Assembly (NCBI GenBank): GCA_026419115.1
Contig: JAOAAA010000002.1
Location: 10,299 to 45,011 of the forward strand
From: Gemmataceae bacterium
GTDB taxonomy: Bacteria; Planctomycetota; Planctomycetia; Gemmatales; Gemmataceae
Direction of reading: 5' to 3'
Length of the DNA stretch: 34,713 nt
Part shown: positions 8,566 to 16,335 of the stretch, piece by piece
Position numbering within the stretch: the stretch's first letter is position 1
Layout of the letters: every line of letters begins with the position of its first letter
The notes under the pieces: generated by a model
Told to the model about the DNA's origin: nothing
What the model saw: the letters and a program-made list of their open reading frames with translations, nothing else
The model's database searches: none
Made by a program: the position numbers and the translations under genes

Positions 8566-8644
8566 AAGAAATAGGTAGGATTATTAGGAATGATTGCAAT
8601 ATCAAATTCATCCATAGAATCAAAATAAAAAATATCCAATTCCA

Positions 8645-11470
8645 CTATTTTAATTCGGTCATTTCAAGCCAGTTCGGGCCAGTCGAAACGGCTACCTCGA
8701 TGGGGACATCCAATTTCATTGCATTAATCATTTCATCTTTGATAAGCCGAGTGATAACAATCGCCTCTTGGGGAGGGGCTTCCAGAACTAATTCATCATG
8801 AACGCTCAATAAAAGTTTCGCTCGGAACGAATTTTCTTTCAGCTTTTGCGAAATTCGGATCATCGCTAGTTTGATTAAATCGGCAGCACTGGCTTGAATT
8901 TCCATATTGATAATTTCACGCTCGATTCCATTGCGATTTTCATAACTTGAATGGGGCCGAATTTGTGAGGGATCGAAACTCCGTTTACGTCCCATGATTG
9001 AAGTAACATATCCCAAGGCGCGAGTTTTCTTGAGCAGGGCCTGTTGATACTCTAAGACTTTTGGGAAGCGAGCAAAATAATCATCGATAAATTTCTTGGC
9101 TTCGGTTTGTTTAATGCTAAGCCGTTGGGCTAAACCGGTCGCACTCATTCCGTAAATCACACCAAAGTTAATGGTTTTAGCAACCCGACGCATATCCTTG
9201 GTCACTTGATCGGGTTTGACGTTAAACACCTGAGCCGCGACCTGATTATGAATATCTTGTTTCTGGATATAGGCTTCCACAAGATGCGGGTCTTTCGATA
9301 AATGAGCTAACATCCGAAGTTCAATCTGTGAATAATCAGCTGTGACTAATTTCCATCCCTTCTCAGGGAGAAAGGCCTGTCGAATTTCACGCCCCATATC
9401 ACTGCGGGCCGGTATGTTCTGGAGATTCGGTTCCGAGGAACTGAGACGCCCCGTTGAGGCAATGGTTTGATTAAATGAAGAATGAATCCGCATGGTTTTG
9501 GGATTGATCAAGGCAGGCAAGGCATCGACATAGGTATTTTTGAGTTTACTAATCTGGCGATGGGTAATAAGTTTGGCAGGTACTTCGTGCCCTTCGGAAG
9601 CCAAAATTTCTAGTGTTTCTTGATCGGTACTGGGTTCGTTTGTGGTTGTGGTTCGTTTGTAAACGGGAAGTTTCATTTCATCGAATAATACCGTTCGTAG
9701 TTCTTTTAACGAAGCGATATTAAATGTGTGACCGGCACATTTATGAATTTCTTTTTCGATCTGATCGATTTGGTTTTGCATCTGGACCGATAACTGCTTG
9801 AGATAATCGACATCGATCCGAATGCCATGATATTGCATCTCGGCCAGAATCGTGATTAAAGGGATTTCAATTTCATCATAAACCTTTCGCAGCTGGTGTT
9901 TGTCAAGTTCTGGTTCTAATCGTTGTTTTAATCGCCAAGCGGCATCGGCATCTTCTGCAGCATAATCACACACCTGAGCCGTGGATACCATATCCATGGT
10001 GATTTGTTTTTTACCTTTGCCGATCAATTGTTCAATCGAGATATTTTCATGCTTGAAATACTTCAAGGTTAATTCATCAAGACCATGAGTACGCTCCCCA
10101 GAATTTAACAGATAATGGGCGAGCATGGAATCACCATGAATTCCATTCACTTCGATATTATGATTCTTGAGAACGATCCAATCATATTTGATATTATGAT
10201 TTGCCTTTTTAATTTCGGGATTCTCGAATATCGGCTTGAGTTGTTCCAGAATGATAGATTGATTGAGAATCGGTTCCGAGCTAGGACCTTTCACCGGAAG
10301 ATAATAGGCCTCCTTTGCCGACCAGCAAAAAGCCAGCCCGACTAATTCACATTGCAAGGGGTCAAGCCCTGTGGTCTCTAAATCAAAGACAAATTCACGT
10401 TGTTGACAAAGTTGATTGAAAAATCCTGTGAATTTTTCGGGAGTATTGATGAGATGATAGGTCGGGTGACCCCATTCCTCGGCTTGAATTCCTTGGGGAT
10501 CATTCAAAGATTCAGGAAACAAGGTAACCGGTTGGCTCGAAATCGGTGTTTCCCCTGCTACGAATAAAGCATTCGCATTGCGATTTTGTCCTAATTCTCG
10601 CATGATTGATTTCACACGGTTCGCATGTGTCTTGAAACCAAATTCTACGAATAATTCATATAATTTTTCGTAATTCCAAGCTCGTCGATACCAACCTTCC
10701 CAATCAATTGTGAGAGGGACATTTCGATTCAATGTCACGAGTTTGCGAGCCAGTTCTAATTCGCCGGATTGATATGATTCTCGAATGGCATCCTGAATCC
10801 GCTGAGGTTTCACCTCATTAAGTCGCACAAGGATATTATCAATACTTCCAAAATCATTGAGTAACTTGGCTGCTGTTTTCTCGCCGATCCCTTTTACCCC
10901 TTTCACATTATCGGCACTATCACCAACTAAACTTTGGTAGTCAATCACTTGCTGCGGAGTAATGCCCCATTCTTCTTTCAGAGTTTGAGCGTCAAAAAAA
11001 AGTTTTTTCCTCAGGTTATAAAGAGAAACATGGTCTGTGATTAACTGCCTGCAGTCTTTATCGGTTGTGCAAAGTACGACCTGATACCCTTGCTCTTCTC
11101 CAATACGGGCAATGGTTGCCATCACATCATCGGCCTCATATCCCTCCTTTGCCAAATGGGGGATATTCATACATTTCAAAACTTCTTCGATCATTGGAAT
11201 CTGAGCTACCAATTCATCGGGGGGCGGAGTTCGATTCTTTTTGTAACTCGGTGAAAGTTCATCTCGAAAGGTCGGCCCCGATAAATCAAAGGCACATAAA
11301 AAATACTCGGGTTTCACTTGTTCGAAGATATTCATCAAATCGCGCACCACACCAAATACAGCATTGGTAGGCCGACCGTTTGGAGAGGACATATGCGGGA
11401 TGGCATGGAACATCTGAAATATAATCGAATGGGTATCGAGAACGTAGACTTTCGGTTGAGTTGGATTCAC
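8645..11470 (-). CDS. polA: DNA polymerase I
   Basis: Fills gaps in excision repair and removes RNA primers. The 941-residue protein has all three domains. The 5'-3' exonuclease/flap domain (about 1-290) shows the acidic clusters GYEADD, TTDKD and GDSADN. The 3'-5' proofreading domain (about 335-520) keeps its metal ligands: DLE at 363-365, D430 in NIKYD and D507 in YAAED. The polymerase domain (530-941) has SSEPNLQNIPAR, DYSQIELRM with D712, the O helix RRVAKTINFGVIYG, and VHDELVLE with D892. Proofreading therefore looks intact, unlike in Taq-type enzymes. The start is GTG 11470: AGAGG lies 8 nt upstream, and the nearby ATG at about 11476 is out of frame and stops at once. It may head a transcription unit continuing into the kinase/cyclase gene. 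Confidence 0.97.
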   Translation of the reverse strand: MNPTQPKVYVLDTHSIIFQMFHAIPHMSSPNGRPTNAVFGVVRDLMNIFEQVKPEYFLCAFDLSGPTFRDELSPSYKKNRTPPPDELVAQIPMIEEVLKCMNIPHLAKEGYEADDVMATIARIGEEQGYQVVLCTTDKDCRQLITDHVSLYNLRKKLFFDAQTLKEEWGITPQQVIDYQSLVGDSADNVKGVKGIGEKTAAKLLNDFGSIDNILVRLNEVKPQRIQDAIRESYQSGELELARKLVTLNRNVPLTIDWEGWYRRAWNYEKLYELFVEFGFKTHANRVKSIMRELGQNRNANALFVAGETPISSQPVTLFPESLNDPQGIQAEEWGHPTYHLINTPEKFTGFFNQLCQQREFVFDLETTGLDPLQCELVGLAFCWSAKEAYYLPVKGPSSEPILNQSIILEQLKPIFENPEIKKANHNIKYDWIVLKNHNIEVNGIHGDSMLAHYLLNSGERTHGLDELTLKYFKHENISIEQLIGKGKKQITMDMVSTAQVCDYAAEDADAAWRLKQRLEPELDKHQLRKVYDEIEIPLITILAEMQYHGIRIDVDYLKQLSVQMQNQIDQIEKEIHKCAGHTFNIASLKELRTVLFDEMKLPVYKRTTTTNEPSTDQETLEILASEGHEVPAKLITHRQISKLKNTYVDALPALINPKTMRIHSSFNQTIASTGRLSSSEPNLQNIPARSDMGREIRQAFLPEKGWKLVTADYSQIELRMLAHLSKDPHLVEAYIQKQDIHNQVAAQVFNVKPDQVTKDMRRVAKTINFGVIYGMSATGLAQRLSIKQTEAKKFIDDYFARFPKVLEYQQALLKKTRALGYVTSIMGRKRSFDPSQIRPHSSYENRNGIEREIINMEIQASAADLIKLAMIRISQKLKENSFRAKLLLSVHDELVLEAPPQEAIVITRLIKDEMINAMKLDVPIEVAVSTGPNWLEMTELK

Positions 11471-11681
11471 AGCATTTCCTCTGGAAATAGGGGGGGCATT
11501 TCCTTTCCTTCACTATAGTCATAGCTAACAGATAAGGCCTGATTTTGACAATCAGAGTTGCTTCAAAAAATGATATTTTCTCGGGATGAGAATCATTGAT
11601 CCAATCCTAATCGATCGATCAAAATCGAATTAGAACGATCACCGACAGTTCAATTTTTTGAGATGAGCCACTTGCATATTT

Positions 11682-13997
11682 TCAATCTGGCACTTGGCCG
11701 GAATAGCATGCCACAGCACGGGTATGATCGCCAAGGGCTTCGTAACAACGTCCCAAGGCTTTTAGCCCCGCTTCCCGATCGACCCCCGGAAGAATCATCG
11801 CTTCCAAGGCATATCGAAGAGCCTCCTCCTTCAGCGATTTTTTCAAGCATAAATCGACCAAGCGCAACCGAGCTTGAATGCCGTAATTCCCCTGATCGAC
11901 CGCAGCCACGGCCCGATACCGCGAGCGAGCGGCATCCCATTCACCTTGGCTGTAGTATTGCTCGCCAGCCTCTGCTAGAAAGCGAATCCCGAGCGGCCCG
12001 TTGAGTTGCTCGGCTGCTCGATCATACAATTGGGTTAATTTAATATCCAAGCCTGCATCCCGAGCGGCTTGACCCATGAGTAAAAGCCCCGCAGGCCCCA
12101 AGGGAGAGCTATCGCCATTGGTCAGAACCGCATGAATCAAATCGTCCATTTCACCCGTAGCGTTGGGGCGTTTGGCCAATTTGAAACGGGCATAAGCATC
12201 GACTAACGCCACCGCCTGCCGAGTGTGTCCTTGGACCAGCGATTTCTTGTAGGGGCGTAATATCATCCGAGCCTGACTGGGAGAATCCATTAACACTTCG
12301 AGATACGATAATCCCAAAGCGGAGGCCGCGGCCGATTCGCTTTCTGGGTTGGCTTTCATGGCGCGTTGGAAACTCAGGCGTGCTAGGTCTAAATCATTAT
12401 TTTCAAAAGCCGCACGGCCTGCCCAGTAATGTGCCAAGGGAACCCATTTTCCTTGCAAATCCCTGTCGGCCACATTCTGAAAGGTTTCTCGGGCGGTTTT
12501 TCGGTCCCCTAGTCGCAGCTGCATCAATCCCAAGTTATACGCTGCAGGCAGGGCTTCGGGAGTTAACGAGGCTTCGCGAAGCACCCTGTTGTAGGTGGTC
12601 ATCGCCTCTCGATAATTTTTCAGGCTCACTTCGAGATTGCCTAACTCGACCAAACACACGTTCCGCTCGGGGTGATCGGGACCAATCACTAGCGCCCGTT
12701 GAATTAATTTTTTCACGTTCGTATAGGTGTCTTCGGGATCGTCCGACTCGGGTTGAATCGAGCAAGTGCGGTCCGTCCAAGTGAGACGACATCCCAACGG
12801 TTCCAGCATCAAGGCCAGAAAGTCCCCGACAGTGATTTGTTTCACATCGACAGGATATTGTTTACCGGAAATTTTTTCCGTAACCTTCGGATCAATCGAA
12901 ATGGGAATTTGCAAATCCCGTGCGATCCAGCCCAAAACCTCTTGAACAGATAAAGAAGAGGCCTTAACCGTGACCAACGATCGATAGGCTACGCTGGCAT
13001 GGGGTTTGATTTGCCAGCTGGGGGGGGGGGCATCGTTTTTCTGTTGGGGCAAAGCCTCGGGCATGGCAGGGGGCGGCTCTTGTTTGGGGGCGTTTTCTTC
13101 TGCAGGGGGTGCGTTCATCTCCTGTTTGGGGGTGTTTTCTTCTGCAGGGGGCGCGTTCATCTCGTCGAGATGAAGCACATGGTGAATCTCCTCCGTGTGC
13201 AGGGGCTTTTTGGCGGCTTTCAAAGGAACCCAAGCAAGGAATCGAGAAATATCCTGATGGCGATGAGCCTTCGCCAATCCCAGTGCCTCCCAAGGCGAGG
13301 GTTCCGGAGCGAGTGGAAGGTTCATCAACGCCAAGCGAACTTGGGAGTAAGCCGCTTCGGCGCCAAGATTATGGGCCTTGATATTCTGAGATTCATTCAA
13401 GAGAACCAGACCCGCCAAAAGGGTACGGGCCTCTTCCAGACGATTCTCGGCCAAACGGCAGCGAGCTAAGCCTAATCGAGCTGCCCCAGCCACGGGAGAA
13501 TCCACTTCGGCTAGCTTTGCAAAAATCTCGCTGGCAGCGTGAAGGTCACCCGAAAATTCCAAACTCAGGGCTTCGCGATAACGGAGCGCCGGTCGATCGT
13601 TTGTGGGACCCGTTTTGTAGCGGAAGCGGGCGAGCTTTAATGCGGTGGGCCAATCCCCATCGATCATGAGTTCATCGAGACTTCGCAGACTTACGGGTGG
13701 GGGCGGCTCCTCCTCGACCATCATCGGGGTGGGGGAAGATCGAGCGAGTTTTCCTCCAACAAAATAGCCACCAAGGCCAAATCCCACTGCGAGTAGGGCT
13801 GCGATAATCTTCCAGCGGAAAGATTTTTGGCCCGCTCGCAAAGGTGAGTTCTTACCTAAAAATCCCCCTTTTATGGCTTTATGCTTACCGGTTTTGGCTG
13901 GGGACGGGGGCAAACTTCCTTCCTGAAGTCTCTCCGCGGGGGTTTTGATCTTCATCTGAGGGGTATCGGGCAGAATCTCAACGGGATCCGAATTCAT
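11682..13997 (-). CDS. Membrane-anchored TPR protein with an STN/secretin-N-like domain
   Basis: A 771-residue protein. A basic Pro-rich N-terminus precedes one membrane helix (about 62-80, IIAALLAVGFGLGGYFVGG), so most of it is probably outside the cytoplasmic membrane. TPR-like helical pairs fill about 100-230 and 425-771 (for example AAYNLGLMQLRLGDRKTARETF). Between them is a Pro/Glu linker with a duplicated 14-residue unit (MNAPPAEEN), then a domain at about 338-418 (VTVKASSLSVQEVLGWIARDL) that resembles the STN/secretin-N fold found in TonB receptors and secretins. This architecture suggests a scaffold or assembly factor at the cell envelope; the partner is unknown. No strong ribosome site precedes ATG 13997. 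An 11-nt G run at 13020-13030 lies in the frame. Confidence 0.75.
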   Translation of the reverse strand: MNSDPVEILPDTPQMKIKTPAERLQEGSLPPSPAKTGKHKAIKGGFLGKNSPLRAGQKSFRWKIIAALLAVGFGLGGYFVGGKLARSSPTPMMVEEEPPPPVSLRSLDELMIDGDWPTALKLARFRYKTGPTNDRPALRYREALSLEFSGDLHAASEIFAKLAEVDSPVAGAARLGLARCRLAENRLEEARTLLAGLVLLNESQNIKAHNLGAEAAYSQVRLALMNLPLAPEPSPWEALGLAKAHRHQDISRFLAWVPLKAAKKPLHTEEIHHVLHLDEMNAPPAEENTPKQEMNAPPAEENAPKQEPPPAMPEALPQQKNDAPPPSWQIKPHASVAYRSLVTVKASSLSVQEVLGWIARDLQIPISIDPKVTEKISGKQYPVDVKQITVGDFLALMLEPLGCRLTWTDRTCSIQPESDDPEDTYTNVKKLIQRALVIGPDHPERNVCLVELGNLEVSLKNYREAMTTYNRVLREASLTPEALPAAYNLGLMQLRLGDRKTARETFQNVADRDLQGKWVPLAHYWAGRAAFENNDLDLARLSFQRAMKANPESESAAASALGLSYLEVLMDSPSQARMILRPYKKSLVQGHTRQAVALVDAYARFKLAKRPNATGEMDDLIHAVLTNGDSSPLGPAGLLLMGQAARDAGLDIKLTQLYDRAAEQLNGPLGIRFLAEAGEQYYSQGEWDAARSRYRAVAAVDQGNYGIQARLRLVDLCLKKSLKEEALRYALEAMILPGVDREAGLKALGRCYEALGDHTRAVACYSGQVPD
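13020..13030. repeat. G11 homopolymer inside the TPR gene
   Basis: Eleven consecutive G on the plus strand (C11 on the coding strand), encoding Pro-Pro-Pro at the end of the linker just before the STN-like domain. It is the longest homopolymer noticed in the window and a plausible slippage site. Confidence 0.7.
13081..13164. repeat. Two-copy 42-bp tandem repeat in the TPR gene
   Basis: Units 13081-13122 and 13123-13164 are nearly identical (three or so base differences). They encode two copies of a 14-residue Pro/Glu/Asn unit in the linker. The period is a multiple of three, so changes in copy number would keep the frame. Confidence 0.8.
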
Positions 13998-14263
13998 AGC
14001 AATTCACCACACGGGTTATAAAACGCCATAAAGTTAAGGGGGTTCGTATGTTACGTCGTTCTATTTCAAGGAATCGAACCTAAAACCAACTTAAGTGTGT
14101 GATGAATTTCGCAAATCGAAAAGGAGATTCCGACTAAGTGAGAAAAAATATTTCTTGCCCTGAAGCAATTTTGTGCAAGTTTTGGGAAAGCCCTTCGATG
14201 ATGATTTCAACTCAACAAAATCGTTGAGGACGTTGTGCATTCGATTGTGTTCAAGAGGTTACC

Positions 14264-14557
14264 ATGCGAGTTAATCCTTATAGCGTTAGCAACCCCATCG
14301 ATTCTGTGAAATCCGTCGATTCTCAACGCTCAACGAATAAGGCATCGGAAATCGACAGTATCGCCAAATCCGAAGGGGATGGTGTGGCTCGCTCGGGTGA
14401 GTTGTCTCGGTTGCTGAGTTTGTTGAGCGAAGTGCCTGAGGTTCGCGACGAGGTCATCAACGAGGTTAAATCTCGTTATGAAGCGGGGGACTTCAATACT
14501 CCGCAGGCTGCCCAAGATTCCGCCGCTGCGATGATCGAACTTGAGCGGAGCCTGTAA
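14264..14557 (+). CDS. FlgM-like anti-sigma factor protein
   Basis: A 97-residue protein. The N-terminal half is Ser/Asn/Asp-rich and probably disordered. The C-terminal half fits the FlgM pattern: VPEVRDEVINEVKSRYEAGD, followed by NTPQAAQDSAAAMIE. FlgM binds and holds the flagellar sigma factor (sigma-28) until the hook is complete. AGAGG 5 nt before ATG 14264 supports the start, and a strong intrinsic terminator follows, so it is a single-gene unit. No other flagellar gene lies in the window, so the partner sigma factor cannot be named. A generic FlgM-fold anti-sigma factor for another sigma is possible. Confidence 0.65.
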   Translation: MRVNPYSVSNPIDSVKSVDSQRSTNKASEIDSIAKSEGDGVARSGELSRLLSLLSEVPEVRDEVINEVKSRYEAGDFNTPQAAQDSAAAMIELERSL

Positions 14558-14594
14558 GTCGCGCAAGCCTGCGAGTGATCCGATTTCAATAAAC

Positions 14595-14637
14595 GAGGTC
14601 ACAGTTAAACATATGTTTATCTGTGACCTCTCTTTTT
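14595..14637 (+). terminator. Intrinsic terminator after the FlgM-like gene
   Basis: Perfect 10-bp arms 14595-14604 (GAGGTCACAG) and 14621-14630 (CTGTGACCTC) enclose a self-complementary TAAACATATGTTTA (14606-14619), so nearly the whole insert can pair. The structure is followed by TCTTTTTG. It is a strong Rho-independent terminator for the rightward gene. Confidence 0.88.
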
Positions 14638-14715
14638 GAGATCTTTGTGCGTTGCCCAAACACAGTCTGAGCAGGTTGGCTTTTGTGTTGCTGGATTCAG
14701 TAAAGGTAGGCTGGA

Positions 14716-15231
14716 TTATTTGCTTAAGGTCTTAACAAATTCCAAAACTTCGGCGGGGTGTTTTTCTGGATTCACTTTGTCGTAAATCTTGGCGATCTTC
14801 CCTTCTTTATCAATCACCCAAGTGGAACGGGTTTTCACACCGAGTGCCGTCATCAATTTCTTATCGGGGTCTGCAAACAGTGGAGTCGTAAGATTGTATT
14901 TCTCGGTGAATTTGGTTTGCGCTTCGAGTTTATCCGAGCTAAAGCCGATCACCACAACACCGAGAGCATCGAATTCTTTTTTAAGGTCCCGAAAACCGCA
15001 AGATTCTTTCGTACAGCCGGGGGTATCGGCCTTGGGATAATAGAACAAAACAACGACCTTTCCTTTCAGGTCTTTCAAGCTCACGGTATCAGCACCTTTC
15101 TTGAGAGAGCTGATTTGCGTAGCAGTGAGGGGCACATCGGGTGCGGGATCACCGACCTTGGGAGGATCGGCAGCGAGAGCTAGTAAGGTTGTGCTCAACA
15201 GGCTTAAGGTGAGACCCAGTAATCGATTCAT
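14716..15231 (-). CDS. Exported Bcp/PrxQ-type peroxiredoxin
   Basis: Thiol peroxidase that reduces hydrogen and organic peroxides. The 171-residue protein starts with a signal peptide (MNRLLGLTLSLLSTTLLALA), so it probably acts outside the cytoplasmic membrane, unlike cytosolic Bcp. The AhpC/TSA domain shows FYYPKADTPGCTKESCGFRD, with peroxidatic Cys73 and a second Cys78 five residues later, the spacing of Bcp/PrxQ enzymes with an intramolecular resolving Cys. The C-terminal part holds RSTWVIDKEGKI, normal for the family. AGGAG 7 nt before ATG 15231 supports the start. It is divergent from uppS with about 200 bp between. Confidence 0.93.
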   Translation of the reverse strand: MNRLLGLTLSLLSTTLLALAADPPKVGDPAPDVPLTATQISSLKKGADTVSLKDLKGKVVVLFYYPKADTPGCTKESCGFRDLKKEFDALGVVVIGFSSDKLEAQTKFTEKYNLTTPLFADPDKKLMTALGVKTRSTWVIDKEGKIAKIYDKVNPEKHPAEVLEFVKTLSK

Positions 15232-15439
15232 GGTGTTCTCCTAATTAGAGGTGACCGTATTTTATCCCCCACAACGTGATTGGGAATAGAAAAAAGGATG
15301 GCTTCAGCACGGGGAGCAAGGATAGCAAGGAAAGCAGCGATTTCAATGCGGTATTCGCAAGGGTGGTTTCGGCAAGTGTATCCACCTTTTGATAGATTCT
15401 GTAAACTGGACAAATAGGTATTTTTAGGAGATTGTGACC

Positions 15440-16186
15440 GTGGCGAGCGAATACCCCTACCAGATCGAGGCTCCACCGCGAGAACGTCTCCCCCGTCATG
15501 TGGCGATTATCATGGATGGGAACGGGAGATGGGCGCAAGAACGAGGCCAACAACGAGTCGAGGGGCATTTGCAGGGGGCTTCCACCGTTCGGGAAATTGT
15601 TGAAGAGGCTAGCGAACTCGGACTGGGTTATCTCACCTTATATGCCTTTAGCAGTGAGAATTGGAAGCGCCCCGCAGCAGAGCTAGAATTTTTGATGGCC
15701 TTGCTGCAACAATATCTGGTGGAAGAACGCCCGACTATCATGAACAATAATATCCGCTTTCGGGTGATTGGTCGGCGGGACGGGTTATCGCCCGAGGTTT
15801 TGCAAGAAATCGATAATCTCAGCCAAGCCAGTGAAAAGAACACCGGTTTAACTTTGATTTTAGCGATCAACTATGGTAGCCGTGGGGAAATTGTGGATGC
15901 CATGCAGCGCATCGCCTGCCAAGTCCGTGCCGGCGAGTTATCCCCCGAGCAGATTACCGAATCGACCATTGCTCATGCGCTTTACACCAACGGGATACCC
16001 GATCCCGATTTGCTGATTCGCACGGCAAACGAAATGCGGGTCAGCAATTTTCTGTTATGGCAGATTTCGTATGCCGAGTTTTGGGTCACTCCGATTCATT
16101 GGCCTGAATTTACCCGCGATCATTTTCGGCAAGCCCTTTGGGACTATACCAAACGAGATCGCCGTTTTGGCGGCCTGAAAAACTGA
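15440..16186 (+). CDS. uppS: Isoprenyl (undecaprenyl) diphosphate synthase
   Basis: cis-Prenyltransferase that extends farnesyl diphosphate with isopentenyl units to make the C55 lipid carrier for cell-wall and glycan assembly. The family signature is clear: HVAIIMDGNGRWA near the N-terminus (catalytic Asp about residue 26), YAFSSENWKRP, GSRGEIVDA, and PDPDLLIRTANEMRVSNFLLWQ with the RxE/SNF motif near the end. Length (about 248 residues) is normal. Two GTG codons could start it. GTG 15440 is 9 nt after AGGAG (15426-15430), while GTG 15434 leaves only 3 nt, so I prefer 15440. No ATG is available before the active-site motif. Confidence 0.96.
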   Translation: MASEYPYQIEAPPRERLPRHVAIIMDGNGRWAQERGQQRVEGHLQGASTVREIVEEASELGLGYLTLYAFSSENWKRPAAELEFLMALLQQYLVEERPTIMNNNIRFRVIGRRDGLSPEVLQEIDNLSQASEKNTGLTLILAINYGSRGEIVDAMQRIACQVRAGELSPEQITESTIAHALYTNGIPDPDLLIRTANEMRVSNFLLWQISYAEFWVTPIHWPEFTRDHFRQALWDYTKRDRRFGGLKN

Positions 16187-16257
16187 CGTTCATGAGAGTA
16201 TCCTCCAGTAACTTGATTGGGTGACGATCCGAAATGATTGGAGTAGTGATCTGTGAT

Positions 16258-16335
16258 GATGGCAAGATTTCACAATGAAATATGATGGCAACATTTGAAT
16301 GTGAAATATGACAGCAACACTTTATTAACAGTTTT
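16258..16335. repeat. 26-bp tandem repeat, about 2.5 copies
   Basis: Units begin at 16258, 16284 and 16310. The first two match at about 21 of 26 positions; the third matches over its first 14 or so bases and runs into the 3' end of the kinase gene. The common start is GATGGCAA, and unit one contains the inverted repeat ATTTCA-CAA-TGAAAT. It sits between the convergent uppS and kinase genes. Function is unknown. Confidence 0.7.

Noticed and set aside
13081-13164. Possible CRISPR-like repeat
   Set aside because: Only two adjoining copies without spacers, in frame within a coding linker; it is a coding tandem repeat.
14060-14100. GGTTCGATTCC-like T-arm sequence on the minus strand (possible tRNA)
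   Set aside because: The flanking bases do not form a 5-bp T stem, and no anticodon or acceptor arms can be built around it.
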